Of a DNA stretch of 64,000 nt, positions 16,721-27,185 are shown in pieces. A model generated the notes under the pieces. The model was not told the DNA's origin. It saw only the letters and a program-made list of their open reading frames with translations, and did not search any database. The stretch comes from Xylophilus rhododendri (GTDB lineage Bacteria; Pseudomonadota; Gammaproteobacteria; Burkholderiales; Burkholderiaceae_C): the NCBI RefSeq assembly GCF_009906855.1, contig NZ_CP047650.1:310001-374000 (forward strand), written 5' to 3'. The position numbers and the translations under genes are program-made. Within the stretch, counting starts at the first letter, position 1. Every line of letters starts with the position of its first letter.

Positions 16721-17149
16721 ATGCAAGAACTCAGCGCATACGCCCCGGCCCTGCCGGCCGGCCAGCTCGGCATCGGCGAGGAGCTGCTGGACGTGGCCCG
16801 CACCGGCATCTGCATCTGGGCCCTGGACACCCTGGATCCGCCGGACCTGAAGGCCTGCGCCACGCCGCTCGACCAGGCCCGCCGGCAGATGGACCACGGG
16901 TCGCGCCTGATCCATGACTTCCGCGGCTCGACCGCAGGCGACGAGCAGGCGATCGAGGCCTACCAGGCCGGTGTGGCGCTGGGCTTCTACGAGCTACAGT
17001 CGAGCCGCATCGAGGGCTCCTCGATACCGATCGCCGGATCGGTCTGGCACTCGCACCAGCTCCAGCGGCTGCGGCATATCGGCATGCGTCACGGGGCGCG
17101 TTTCCGGGGGCTCATGGGGACGGCGGCACCGTCCGAGTTCCGGCCTTGA
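16721..17149 (+). CDS. Hypothetical protein, 142 residues
   Basis: I do not recognise a family. The ATG follows GGAGA at good spacing and comes 24 bases after the last pilus gene, so co-transcription is likely. No signal peptide or membrane helix is apparent. The N-terminal half is acidic and helical (GIGEELLDVARTG) and the middle has GSRLIHDFRG and GFYELQSSRIEGSSIP; the C-terminus is basic. Its last 38 bases overlap the 3' end of the convergent MFS gene. The start signal and operon position make it a probable real gene, but the function is unknown. Confidence 0.55.
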   Translation: MQELSAYAPALPAGQLGIGEELLDVARTGICIWALDTLDPPDLKACATPLDQARRQMDHGSRLIHDFRGSTAGDEQAIEAYQAGVALGFYELQSSRIEGSSIPIAGSVWHSHQLQRLRHIGMRHGARFRGLMGTAAPSEFRP

Positions 17150-18326
17150 GCGGCGGCGCAGCGCGCCCGGCGCCGGGCATGCCGGCCGCCGCCAGACAGG
17201 TCAGGACCAGCAAGACCAGCACCGCCCATGGCAAGGCGCCCGCCCCGTAGCGCGGCAGCAGCAGCGCACCCAGCAGGCCGCCGCCCGCCATGCCGGCATT
17301 CCACACCGTCACCAGCATCGACTGCGCCAGGTCCCCCGCCTCGCCCGCGGCCCGGGCCGAGGCAGTCTGGAACAGCGTGGCGGTGCCGCCGAAGGCCAGG
17401 CCCCAGCAGGCGATGCAGGCCAGCAGCACGACGGCCGACTGCCCCATCAGGCCAGCCACCAGCGCCGCGGCGGCGAAGAGCGCGATGCTGGCCCACACCA
17501 GCGGCTGCAGCCAGCGGTCCACCAGCATGCCGGTCAGCCAGATGCCGCCCAGCGCCGCCACGCCGAAGGCCAACAGCGCGCTATCCACCCGCACGCCCGC
17601 CTGCAGATGCGCCAGCCAGGGCGCCACATAGGTGTAGAGCAGGTTGTGCGCCAGCACATAGAGCAGCGTCAGCGCCAGGATGGGCCGCAGGCCCGGCAGG
17701 CGCAGGGCCTGTACGACACCCGGCCCGTCGCCGCCCGCCCGCCCCGCGAAGTCCGGCAGGCCCAGCCGCACCCAGGCGAACAGCAGCACCGACAGCAGCG
17801 ACATCACGCCAAAGGCCCAGCGCCAGCCTACCGCCGCGCCCAGCAGCGTGCCCGCCGGAATGCCCAGCGACAGCGCCAGCGGCGTGCCCACCATCGCCAC
17901 CGCGATGGCCCGGCCCTGCCAGGCCGCCGGCACCATGCGGCTGGCATGCCCGGCCAGCAGCGCCCACAGCAGGCCGGCGAACACCCCCGCGCCGAAGCGC
18001 GCCGCCAGCGTCAACGCATACGAGGTGGACAGGGCCGTCACCAGATTCACCACACTGAAGCCGCCGATGGCCAGCAGCAGCAACGGCCGGCGCCGCCAGG
18101 CCTGCGTGGCACGGACCAGCGGGATCGCGGCCATCAGCGAGCCGAGGGCGTACAGCGTGACCAGCTGGCCCGCCTGCGCGACGGAAATGCCCAGGTCGGC
18201 GGCAATGCCCGGCAGCAGGCCAGCCGGCAACGCCTCGCTCAGGATGGTGATGAAACCCGCCCCGGCCAGGGCCAGCAGGCCCCACCAGGGAAAACGTGTC
18301 GGGGGAGTGCTGCGAGATGGAGCCAC
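17112..18326 (-). CDS. MFS transporter (DHA1-like drug/sugar efflux)
   Basis: 404 residues from a GTG at 18326 preceded by CAGGAAA; upstream in-frame codons run into the LysR promoter. About twelve hydrophobic segments are visible. The first loop has the pattern LGISVAQAGQLVTLYALG and the motif-A-like RATQAWRRRPLLLLA. It resembles the AraJ/YdhP-type exporters of the major facilitator superfamily. It is divergently transcribed from a LysR regulator, a common arrangement where the regulator controls the exporter in response to the exported compound. The substrate cannot be deduced. Confidence 0.85.
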   Translation of the reverse strand: MAPSRSTPPTRFPWWGLLALAGAGFITILSEALPAGLLPGIAADLGISVAQAGQLVTLYALGSLMAAIPLVRATQAWRRRPLLLLAIGGFSVVNLVTALSTSYALTLAARFGAGVFAGLLWALLAGHASRMVPAAWQGRAIAVAMVGTPLALSLGIPAGTLLGAAVGWRWAFGVMSLLSVLLFAWVRLGLPDFAGRAGGDGPGVVQALRLPGLRPILALTLLYVLAHNLLYTYVAPWLAHLQAGVRVDSALLAFGVAALGGIWLTGMLVDRWLQPLVWASIALFAAAALVAGLMGQSAVVLLACIACWGLAFGGTATLFQTASARAAGEAGDLAQSMLVTVWNAGMAGGGLLGALLLPRYGAGALPWAVLVLLVLTCLAAAGMPGAGRAAPPLKAGTRTVPPSP

Positions 18327-18340
18327 GGTGTTTCCTGCGA

Positions 18341-18360
18341 TCGAAAGAAGAGGCCTTCGA
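18341..18360. promoter_or_regulatory. Dyad in MFS/LysR divergent spacer
   Basis: TCGAA and TTCGA form an inverted repeat with a 10-base centre between the divergent starts. LysR proteins typically bind interrupted dyads close to both promoters, so this is a candidate operator. It was found by eye, and the T-N11-A core is not perfect. Confidence 0.35.
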
Positions 18361-18429
18361 CGATAGGCAGAAGCCCACTGCGGATAAAGACGGTTAGATT
18401 TCCGGTCTTTCATGACGGGAGTGTCCGCA

Positions 18430-19326
18430 ATGGGCAAGACCAGCCTCGACAGCCTGGAGGACTTCGCCGTGTTCGTGCAGGTCGCCGAGACCCGCAGCTT
18501 CGCCCAGACCGCGCGGCTGGGCGGCGTTTCGGCCTCGGCCGTGGCCAAACGCATGGCGCGGCTGGAAGAGCGCCTGAAGGTGCGGCTGCTCCACCGCAGC
18601 ACCCGCAGCGTCACCCTGACGGCCGAGGGCGCGATGTTCCTGGCGCGCAGCCGCCGGGTGCTCGACGAGGTGCAGGGGGCGGAGCTGGAGCTGTCGCAGG
18701 CCTCGCGCACCCCACGCGGCCGGCTGCGGCTGAGCCTGCCGATGGTCGCCTCGCTCTTCCTGCCGCAACTCGCCGAATTCATGCGCCGCCATCCGGCCAT
18801 CGACCTGCACCTGGACCTGAGCGACCGCCTGGTCGACGTCATCGAGGAAGGCTTCGACGCCGTCATCCGCACCGGCGAGCACGACAGCTCGGGCCTCACC
18901 GCCCGGCGCCTGGGCAGCTGGCCGATGCTGCTGGTGGCCTCGCCCGCCTACCTGGCCGCGCGCGGCCGGCCGCAGCGCCCCGGCGACCTGGCGGCGCACA
19001 GCTGCCTGCACCACTGCTTCACCAAGACCGGCAAGCTGGAGCCCTGGCCGCTGGACTGGTCGGCGGACGATCCCGAGATCGCCCTGCCGGTCACCATGGT
19101 CAGCAACACACTCGATGCGCGTGTGTGTTTCGCCGAGCAGGGACTGGGCATCGCCCTGCTGCCCGAGTTCTCGGTGCGCGAGGGCCTGGCCGCCGGCCGG
19201 CTGCAGGCCGTGCTGCCGGACTTCACCGTGGCGCGCGAAACCACCTTCCGCATCTATTGGCCATCGGGCAGGCACGCCTCGCCCAAGGTGCGGGCCCTGG
19301 TCGACTTCCTGGTGTCCACCCACTGA
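18430..19326 (+). CDS. LysR-family transcriptional regulator
   Basis: 298 residues from the ATG at 18430 (GGGAG 8 bases upstream); an ATG at 18412 would add six residues. The N-terminal winged HTH is clear (FVQVAETRSFAQTARLGGVSASAVAKRMARLEERL, shown in part here, then LLHRSTRSVTLTAEG). The C-terminal periplasmic-binding-like effector domain spans about 90-298 (RLRLSLPMVASLFLPQL, GEHDSSGLTARRLG, AEQGLGIALLP). It belongs to the CrgA/DsdC-like group by pattern. It probably regulates the divergent MFS exporter and possibly itself. Confidence 0.9.
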   Translation: MGKTSLDSLEDFAVFVQVAETRSFAQTARLGGVSASAVAKRMARLEERLKVRLLHRSTRSVTLTAEGAMFLARSRRVLDEVQGAELELSQASRTPRGRLRLSLPMVASLFLPQLAEFMRRHPAIDLHLDLSDRLVDVIEEGFDAVIRTGEHDSSGLTARRLGSWPMLLVASPAYLAARGRPQRPGDLAAHSCLHHCFTKTGKLEPWPLDWSADDPEIALPVTMVSNTLDARVCFAEQGLGIALLPEFSVREGLAAGRLQAVLPDFTVARETTFRIYWPSGRHASPKVRALVDFLVSTH

Positions 19327-19428
19327 AGCTTCTTGTCCTACCCCTGGCGTTGGAATCGCCACTACAAGCCACGTCGCGAGGCCGCCTCAAGGTCAGGCCT
19401 TTCCAACGAACCGACGAAGGCAGAAGAC

Positions 19429-19983
19429 ATGTCCGACAGCAAGAACCTCAGCGGCAAGAAGGTGGCGATCCTCGTGACCGACGGCTTCGAACAGGCAGAA
19501 CTGACCGGCCCCAAGCAAGCCCTGGAAGCCGCCGGCGCGACGACGCAGATCGTGGCCCCGAGCGCCGGCAAGGTGCAGGGCTTCCACCACACCGACAAGG
19601 GCGACAGCTTCACCGTCGATGTGACGCTGGACACCGCCGCCCCCGAGGAGTTCGACGCCGTGCTGCTGCCCGGCGGCGTGCAGAACGCCGACGCACTGCG
19701 CACCGACGAACATGCCCGCACCTTCGTGCAGAAGATCGTGCGCCTGCAGAAGCCGGTGGCCGTCATCTGCCACGGCTCCTGGCTGCTGGTGGACGCTGAA
19801 CTGGTGCGCGGCAAGACACTGACCAGCTGGCCCAGCCTTCAAGTGGACCTGCAGAATGCCGGCGCCATCTGGGTGGACGAGGAAGTCCACGTCGATGGCC
19901 TGCTGATCAGCAGCCGCAAGCCGGATGACATTCCGGCATTCAGCGCGAAGTTCAAGGAAGTGCTGGCTGCTCCGGCAGGCTGA
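19429..19983 (+). CDS. DJ-1/PfpI family protein
   Basis: 184 residues of the class I glutamine-amidotransferase-like superfamily, PfpI branch (YhbO/YajL-type glyoxalase, deglycase or protease-like proteins). Visible features are the start KKVAILVTDGFEQAELTGP containing the conserved Glu, LLPGGVQNADALR, and the nucleophile elbow VICHGSWLL with the reactive Cys. It is a soluble cytoplasmic protein, commonly stress-induced. It lies about 100 bases after the LysR gene. Among the several debated activities of this family the sequence does not decide. Confidence 0.88.
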   Translation: MSDSKNLSGKKVAILVTDGFEQAELTGPKQALEAAGATTQIVAPSAGKVQGFHHTDKGDSFTVDVTLDTAAPEEFDAVLLPGGVQNADALRTDEHARTFVQKIVRLQKPVAVICHGSWLLVDAELVRGKTLTSWPSLQVDLQNAGAIWVDEEVHVDGLLISSRKPDDIPAFSAKFKEVLAAPAG

Positions 19984-19987
19984 GGCC

Positions 19988-20773
19988 TCATGCCGCCTTT
20001 GGCGGCGGCCATGGAATTTCATAGGCCTGGGCGATGCGGGCCAGCAGTTTTTCGCCCGGCAGATTTCCGAGCTGAAGCGTTTTGGGATCGATCGTCTTAT
20101 CAGCCAATGCAGCGACCAGAAACCGGCTCATGTCATCGCCGATCTTCCCGGCCAGCGGCATGCGGGTAGCGGGCGTCAGAAGCAGGGAAAGGCGCAGCAC
20201 ATCGTTGAGGTGCTTGCGCACGTCCTTCGCGTCCACCTGGGCGCCCCGTGCTTTGCGTTGCGTCAGTTCCAGCCAGGCGATGGCCTTGAGCGGGATCAGG
20301 CGGTCTTCACCCACCCAGCACAGGCCATCCGCCTCGCGGCGCCCTGCCATGATGAAGGCGCAGTAGGTCTCGTCCAGCAGAATGGCGGACAAGCTGGACA
20401 CGGCTTCTTCGAGCGGTATCGGGGTGAGTTGGCTGCCCTCGGCGGGCGTCAAGCCGTGGGGCGCTCTGGCGAACAGCTCGAGCATTGCCGGATAACGCGC
20501 GTCGGCCGGCTTCTGGAAGCGGTAGAAGACCGGCTTTCCGGTTTCGCTGGCCTGCCGGACTTCATAGCCACCCGCTGCCACGAAGGTCCAGAAAGCTTGG
20601 CCGAATGAGGGCGTCAGCGCTTCGACATGCAGGACGATGTCGAGGTCTTTGGTGGCGCGGAAGTCCAGCCCGGCCGCCTCCATCGTCAAGCTCGCCGCCG
20701 TGCCGCCGATCAGCACGAACTGATCGGCATAGGCCGCAAATTTCTGCCGAAAAATTTCCAGCCCCTTCACCAT
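19988..20773 (-). CDS. AbiEii-like nucleotidyltransferase toxin
   Basis: 261 residues. The N-terminus carries the nucleotidyltransferase signature of AbiEii/MenA toxins: VLIGGTAASL (Gly23-Gly24) followed by RATKDLDIVLHV with the metal-binding Asp43 and Asp45. The rest is helical. Family members act as NTP transferases, in some cases on tRNA 3' ends, and form bacteriostatic toxins active in phage abortive infection. It overlaps the upstream partner gene by 7 bases, as expected for a toxin-antitoxin pair. There is no typical GSX10DXD extension beyond this, so substrate specificity is open. Confidence 0.78.
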   Translation of the reverse strand: MVKGLEIFRQKFAAYADQFVLIGGTAASLTMEAAGLDFRATKDLDIVLHVEALTPSFGQAFWTFVAAGGYEVRQASETGKPVFYRFQKPADARYPAMLELFARAPHGLTPAEGSQLTPIPLEEAVSSLSAILLDETYCAFIMAGRREADGLCWVGEDRLIPLKAIAWLELTQRKARGAQVDAKDVRKHLNDVLRLSLLLTPATRMPLAGKIGDDMSRFLVAALADKTIDPKTLQLGNLPGEKLLARIAQAYEIPWPPPKAA

Positions 20774-21792
20774 GGGAACTGCTCCTTCAACTCTTCCAGC
20801 GCGAGCTGGATCCGGTCATCGGTTTTTTCTCGCAGGCTGAGCGTCAACGAGAGCGGATCCACCGTGACGGCGTTCGGATCCAGGGCCGGGCTGTAGTTCC
20901 AAAGCTGCCATTCCTGGGCGCCCGGTTCGGGCTCTGGCAGTTCCTGCACGCCGGCATCGATCGCGTGCTTCCAGTCGGCGATGGTCAACGCATAGACCGG
21001 CGATATCGGCTCGGCCAGCATGGAATGGTGCGCCAGCGCGCTCAAGCCCGCGATACGGGCAAACGCCGGCGCGGCGGGCCCCGGCGCGGCTACCCAGACC
21101 GTGCGCCTGACCGGCGTTCGCAAGGCCGGCATCGCACGCTCCCAGATCTGCGCTGGCGGAAGTTCCATGCGCAGCCAGCGCGACCGGCCGACCGTGTAGG
21201 CCGTCGCCAGGCCGCTCGCGGTCAGCTCCTTGACGGCGCGCGACAAGGTCATCGGCGTATAGCCCAGGGCTGTCGCGAGCTCCGAAGCTTGCCAGTCGGC
21301 CTGCCAGGGCTGGCGAAGCAAGGCCGCGATCAGCATGGCCTGCGCCGACGGGCTCAGCGCCGCAGCTGTCGCCGGGGCGCGCTGGCGGAAGTACTCGCGC
21401 AGGTCCAGGCCCAGGTCCGGCAGGTAGAGCTGGTTGCCAGGCACGAGGAAGGAGACCTTCTGTTCGATCAGCCGCCTGCGGTCGTAGGACGCCAGTGCCT
21501 GCGTGACATACACCGCCGGCTGACCGGCCAGCGCCTTGACCTTGTCCAGCCCGGTCCGGACTTCGCTGAGCGACTGCTTGCCGCCTCCGCGCCCCACCGC
21601 CAGGACGACGGTCTGCCCGAGCAACTGAAGTTCGCAGAACTCGAAGGCATCACGCAGGAAATAAGGCAGTTCGTCGGCACGCGCCCAAGGCTTCGCACCG
21701 GTCGCGGCAATGCCCAAGACCTCCTGAAGGTATGCCAGGACGGCGGGAATCGAAGGGGACAAGGCACCTAGCCAATAACTTGATTTATGCAC
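20767..21792 (-). CDS. AbiEi-like winged-helix antitoxin/regulator
   Basis: About 341 residues from a GTG at 21792; a TTG at 21819 and later codons are also possible because no clear ribosome site exists. A winged-helix segment is seen near residues 150-200 (ASELATALGYTPMTLSRAVKELTASG, shown in parts: WQASELATAL, TPMTLSRAVKEL). The C-terminal half resembles the large regulatory domain of AbiEi/MarR-like partners. It is encoded directly upstream of and overlapping the nucleotidyltransferase, so it should be the cognate antitoxin and autorepressor. The upstream region is AT-rich with TAATGTTAT-type sequence. Confidence 0.65.
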   Translation of the reverse strand: MHKSSYWLGALSPSIPAVLAYLQEVLGIAATGAKPWARADELPYFLRDAFEFCELQLLGQTVVLAVGRGGGKQSLSEVRTGLDKVKALAGQPAVYVTQALASYDRRRLIEQKVSFLVPGNQLYLPDLGLDLREYFRQRAPATAAALSPSAQAMLIAALLRQPWQADWQASELATALGYTPMTLSRAVKELTASGLATAYTVGRSRWLRMELPPAQIWERAMPALRTPVRRTVWVAAPGPAAPAFARIAGLSALAHHSMLAEPISPVYALTIADWKHAIDAGVQELPEPEPGAQEWQLWNYSPALDPNAVTVDPLSLTLSLREKTDDRIQLALEELKEQFPW

Positions 21793-21847
21793 GATAACAT
21801 TACAGCCGTTACCATGCAAATTCGCGTTATGTGGAGCCTGCGGGTGC

Positions 21848-22576
21848 TCATGGCTGGTCCGCGGGTGAAGCGGCGCTGGCCAGCCGGTCCAGGAAACCGA
21901 ACAGCGTCCGGTTCATCGCGCCATAGTCGTGGGCCCGCAAGGCCGCAGGCTGCTGCACGAAGCGGTGCGAGCGCAGCGCTTCGAACTCATGGGCCGAGGC
22001 GGCGATCAACAGCTCGACCACTTCGGGCGTCAGCTCCAGGTGGCACTGGAACCCAAACACCAGCGGCCGGTACTCGACGATCTGGCGGGGGCAGCCTTCG
22101 CTGAAGGCGAGCACCCTGGCGTCCGGCGTCAGGCCGGGCATGTCGCCGTGCCAGTGGCCGGAGTCGAACGTGGCCGGGAAATCGGCGAACCAGGGGTGGG
22201 CCTGGCCGGCGGCCGTCATGGTGATCGGGAACTTGCCGATCTCCTTCTCGGGGCTGTGGCCGCAGGGCGCGCCGAGCGCCTCGCCGATCAGCTGGGCGCC
22301 CAGGCAGACGCCGATCACCACCTTGCCGGCATCGGCCGCGCCGGCGATCAGCGCGCATTCGGCAGCCGCATCGAAATGAGGGCATTCGGCCAGGGTGGTG
22401 GACGGCGATTGCGGCCCGCCCATCACGACCAGCATGTCGATCTGCGCCAGCGATGCGGGAAGGGCATCGCCGGCATAGACACGCGAGTAGCTGGCGCGGT
22501 GGCCGCGTTCGCGGATCCATTGCTCGTAGGCGCCGGGTGCCTCGAAAGCCTCGTGGATGACGAAATGGACGTTCAT
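21848..22576 (-). CDS. Class I glutamine amidotransferase-like protein
   Basis: 242 residues. The catalytic triad of class I amidotransferase domains is visible: Cys in VIGVCLGAQLIGE, and His and Glu in FQCHLELTPE. It also has VVMGGPQSPS. There is no attached synthase domain, so it is a stand-alone type like the GMP-synthase-like or gamma-glutamyl-hydrolase proteins often annotated in proteobacteria. GGAGGAACC precedes the ATG. It lies 40 bases after the M16 peptidase on the same strand. The physiological substrate is unknown. Confidence 0.82.
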   Translation of the reverse strand: MNVHFVIHEAFEAPGAYEQWIRERGHRASYSRVYAGDALPASLAQIDMLVVMGGPQSPSTTLAECPHFDAAAECALIAGAADAGKVVIGVCLGAQLIGEALGAPCGHSPEKEIGKFPITMTAAGQAHPWFADFPATFDSGHWHGDMPGLTPDARVLAFSEGCPRQIVEYRPLVFGFQCHLELTPEVVELLIAASAHEFEALRSHRFVQQPAALRAHDYGAMNRTLFGFLDRLASAASPADQP

Positions 22577-22616
22577 GGTTTCCGGTTCCTCCGGGAGTCG
22601 GATCACGGGGCCCCGG

Positions 22617-23924
22617 TCAGGCCGCCAGGCTGGCGGCGAGCCTGCGCGCGGCCTTGGCACTGGCGCCCTTTCCCGTCATCGCCAGGGCCGGGGGATGGGC
22701 CAGCATACGCACGAAGACCTCCCGCACCTCCTCCGCGCCGATGTCTTCGATCAGCGCCAGCGTGCGGGCCATGGGTGTCACCGCGCCGCTGGCGAAAAGC
22801 TCCTCGACGGCCTGCTCCATGGTGGCGTAGCTGCGTTCGGCGGCGCGCACGCGGGAGACGGTCAGCTGGTTGCGGGCGCGTTCCAGTTGCACCGGATCGA
22901 TGGCCTCGGCCTGCGCGCGCAGCAGGCGGCCGGTCGCTTCCAGCAGCGCATCGAGCTTGTCGGGCGTGGTGACCGCATGCACGATGAAGTTGGCCCAGCA
23001 GTCGCCGCTCTCCATCGTGGCGTAGGCCGTGTAGGCCAGGCCGAGCTGCTCGCGCACGGTGTCGACCAGGGGCGAGGACATGCCCTCGCCGAACACATGG
23101 GCCGCCAGCGAGGCGGCCAGGCGCCAGCGCAGCCGGGCTTCCTCCTGCGCCGGCGCGGGCATCAGCGGATAGGCCAGGTTCACGAACACCTGCGAGACCT
23201 GGGTGAAGCGCCGGGCCAGCGCCTGGCCGACGTACTTCGCCGGCAGGGGCGGCTTCCAGGCGGACGGATCGGCCGACGCCGGCATGCCGGCAAACAGTTC
23301 CGCCGCCTGCGCCATCCAGGCCTCGACATCGAAATGGCCGGCCGCCGCCACGATGGTCTTGCCCGCCACATAGTGCTGCCGCACATGGCCCAGCAGGTCC
23401 TGCCGGGTGAAACCCTCGATGTTGGCGACGGTGCCGATCACCGGCATGCCCATCGGGTCCTCGCCCCAGATGGCGCGGTCGAGCAGCTCGCTGGAGCTGT
23501 CCTCGGGATCCTCGTCGTACTCGATGGCCTCCTGGCGGATCACATCGAGCTCGCGCTGCAGCTCCTGCTCGGGATAGGTGCTGTTGAGCACGATGTCGGC
23601 CGTCATGCGCAGCAGCGCGGGCGTGTGGCGGCCCAGGCCGGTCATGAAGTAGCCGGTGGTGTCCTTGCCGGTGAAGGCATTGACCTCCGCGCCCAGGCGT
23701 TCCGCATCCAGGTTGATCGCCTGCACCGTGCGGGTATGGGTGCCCTTGAAGGCCATGTGCTCGAGCACATGGCTGATGCCGTTGCTGGCGGCCGTTTCGT
23801 CGCGCGATCCCACCCGCAGGAAGACGCCGACGCTGGCGCTCTGCAGATGGGGCATGGGCATGGCCAGCAGCCGCACCCCGTTGGGCAGGGTGCGCAGGAC
23901 CGCGGCCGCAAGGCCGGGCCTCAT
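22617..23924 (-). CDS. M16 family zinc metallopeptidase
   Basis: 435 residues. The inverted zinc motif HVLEH gives His52, Glu55 and His56, and the third ligand Glu132 follows exactly 76 residues after His56 in [15 protein letters not shown]. The C-terminal half contains the non-catalytic M16 domain ([21 protein letters not shown] region). It resembles single-chain processing-peptidase/PqqL-type enzymes. No signal peptide is seen, so it is probably cytosolic. The ATG overlaps the guaA stop by ATGA, meaning that expression of this peptidase is coupled to GMP synthase. Confidence 0.9.
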   Translation of the reverse strand: MRPGLAAAVLRTLPNGVRLLAMPMPHLQSASVGVFLRVGSRDETAASNGISHVLEHMAFKGTHTRTVQAINLDAERLGAEVNAFTGKDTTGYFMTGLGRHTPALLRMTADIVLNSTYPEQELQRELDVIRQEAIEYDEDPEDSSSELLDRAIWGEDPMGMPVIGTVANIEGFTRQDLLGHVRQHYVAGKTIVAAAGHFDVEAWMAQAAELFAGMPASADPSAWKPPLPAKYVGQALARRFTQVSQVFVNLAYPLMPAPAQEEARLRWRLAASLAAHVFGEGMSSPLVDTVREQLGLAYTAYATMESGDCWANFIVHAVTTPDKLDALLEATGRLLRAQAEAIDPVQLERARNQLTVSRVRAAERSYATMEQAVEELFASGAVTPMARTLALIEDIGAEEVREVFVRMLAHPPALAMTGKGASAKAARRLAASLAA

Positions 23925-25540
23925 TCCCACTCGATCGTCGCCGGCGGCTTGCTGCTCACGTCGTAGGTCACGCGGTTGATGCCGCGCACCTCGTTGATGA
24001 TGCGGCCCGAGACCTTCTTGAGCAGCGCATAGGGCAGCTCGGCCCAGTCGGCCGTCATGAAGTCGCTGGTCTGCACCGCGCGCAGGGCCACCACGTATTC
24101 GTAGGTGCGGCCGTCGCCCATCACACCCACGCTCTTGACCGGCAGGAAGACGGTGAAGGCCTGGCTGGTGAGCTGGTACCAGGTCTTGCCGCTGGCCTCG
24201 TCGCGGAAGTTGCGCAGCTCCTCGATGAAGATGGCATCGGCACGGCGCAGCAGGTCGGCGTATTCCTTCTTCACCTCGCCCAGGATGCGCACACCCAGGC
24301 CGGGGCCGGGGAAGGGGTGGCGATACACCATCTCCGGCGGCAGGCCGAGCGCCACGCCGAGTTCGCGGACTTCGTCCTTGAACAGCTCGCGCAGCGGCTC
24401 CAGCAGCTTCAGGCCCAGCTGCTCCGGCAGGCCGCCCACGTTGTGGTGGCTCTTGATGGTGACGGCCTTCTTGCTCTTGGCACCGCCGGACTCGATCACG
24501 TCCGGATAGATGGTGCCCTGGGCCAGCCACTGCGCGCCCTTGAGCGCGCCGTCGGCGCCGGCCTTCAGCCGCGCGGCCTCGGCCTTGAAGACCTCGACGA
24601 ACTCGCGGCCGATGATCTTGCGTTTGGCCTCCGGATCGGACACGCCGGCCAGCTTGCCCAGGAACAGCTCGGCCGCATCCACCCGCACGACCTTGGCGTG
24701 CAGCTTGCCGCTGAACATGTCCATCACCATGTCGCCCTCGTTCAGGCGCAGCAGGCCGTGGTCGACGAAGACGCAGATCAGCTGGTCGCCGATGGCGCGG
24801 TGGATCAGCGCGGCCGCCACCGAGGAATCGACGCCGCCGGACAGGCCCAGGATGACTTCCTCGTCGCCCACCTGCTCGCGGATGCGGGCCACGGCTTCCT
24901 CGATGTAGTCGCCCATCACCCAGTCCGGCCGGGTGGCGCAGACGCCGAGCACGAAGCGCTCCAGCAAGGCCTGGCCCTGCTTGGTATGCGTGACCTCGGG
25001 GTGGAACTGCACGCCGTAGAAGCCGCGCGCCTCGTCGGCCATGCCGGCGATCGGGCAGCTGGGCGTGCTGGCCATGAGCTTGAAGCCGGGCGGCAGCTCG
25101 GTGACCTTGTCGCCATGGCTCATCCACACATCCAGCATGCCGTGGCCTTCGGCGGTGGCGTGGTCCTGGATGCCTTCGAGCAGTTTGGTATGGCCATGCG
25201 CGCGGACTTCGGCGAAACCGAATTCGCGGGTATGGCCGCCCTCGACCTTGCCGCCGAGCTGGTGCGCCATGGTCTGCATGCCGTAGCAGATGCCCAGCAC
25301 CGGCACGCCCAGGTCGAACACGGCCTGGGGCGCCTTGTCGGTGCTTTCCTCGTAGACGCTGGCATGGCTGCCGGAGAGGATCACGCCCTTCAGCTGGCCG
25401 TCGGCCGCATAGGCGCGCACCCAGTCGTCGCTGACGTCGCAGGGATGGACTTCGCAGAACACATGCGCCTCGCGCACGCGGCGTGCGATCAGCTGGGTGA
25501 CCTGGGAGCCGAAATCGAGGATGAGGATCTTCTGGTGCAT
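23921..25540 (-). CDS. guaA: GMP synthase (glutamine-hydrolysing)
   Basis: 539 residues. It converts XMP to GMP using ATP and glutamine. The amidotransferase domain (about 1-200) has the Cys nucleophile in [11 protein letters not shown] and the His/Glu pair in [10 protein letters not shown]. The ATP-pyrophosphatase domain has the P-loop [17 protein letters not shown]. The C-terminal dimerisation domain follows, ending KPPATIEWE as is usual. It follows guaB on the same strand, with an intrinsic terminator in the 91-bp spacer, and is followed by the coupled M16 peptidase. Confidence 0.97.
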   Translation of the reverse strand: MHQKILILDFGSQVTQLIARRVREAHVFCEVHPCDVSDDWVRAYAADGQLKGVILSGSHASVYEESTDKAPQAVFDLGVPVLGICYGMQTMAHQLGGKVEGGHTREFGFAEVRAHGHTKLLEGIQDHATAEGHGMLDVWMSHGDKVTELPPGFKLMASTPSCPIAGMADEARGFYGVQFHPEVTHTKQGQALLERFVLGVCATRPDWVMGDYIEEAVARIREQVGDEEVILGLSGGVDSSVAAALIHRAIGDQLICVFVDHGLLRLNEGDMVMDMFSGKLHAKVVRVDAAELFLGKLAGVSDPEAKRKIIGREFVEVFKAEAARLKAGADGALKGAQWLAQGTIYPDVIESGGAKSKKAVTIKSHHNVGGLPEQLGLKLLEPLRELFKDEVRELGVALGLPPEMVYRHPFPGPGLGVRILGEVKKEYADLLRRADAIFIEELRNFRDEASGKTWYQLTSQAFTVFLPVKSVGVMGDGRTYEYVVALRAVQTSDFMTADWAELPYALLKKVSGRIINEVRGINRVTYDVSSKPPATIEWE

Positions 25541-25576
25541 GGCGGGCGGCCTCGGGTGGGTGGGGCGGTACGTCAG

Positions 25577-25609
25577 AAAAAAGAACGCCGCCGCGAGGGT
25601 TCGCGGCGG
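25577..25609 (-). terminator. Intrinsic terminator between guaB and guaA
   Basis: On the minus strand a perfect 9-bp stem CCGCCGCGA / TCGCGGCGG with loop ACCC is followed, after CGTTC, by six T residues. It lies just after the guaB stop and 37 bases before guaA, so it should reduce read-through and lower guaA relative to guaB. Confidence 0.75.
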
Positions 25610-25631
25610 CTGTGGTGCTTGCGGCGGTGGA

Positions 25632-27104
<1,473 letters not shown>

Positions 27105-27123
27105 TCAAAGCTCCAAAAAAACG

Positions 27124-27129
27124 ATTGTA
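27124..27129 (-). promoter_or_regulatory. Possible -10 element of guaB promoter
   Basis: TACAAT on the minus strand, 23 bases before the guaB ATG and followed by a T-rich leader that carries GGAG. No convincing -35 hexamer is seen at standard spacing. Confidence 0.35.
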
Positions 27130-27185
27130 CCCGCCTGGGCGTTACCGTTTGTCTCGGCGGCCTATCGGCGGGCTACACTGCCGCG

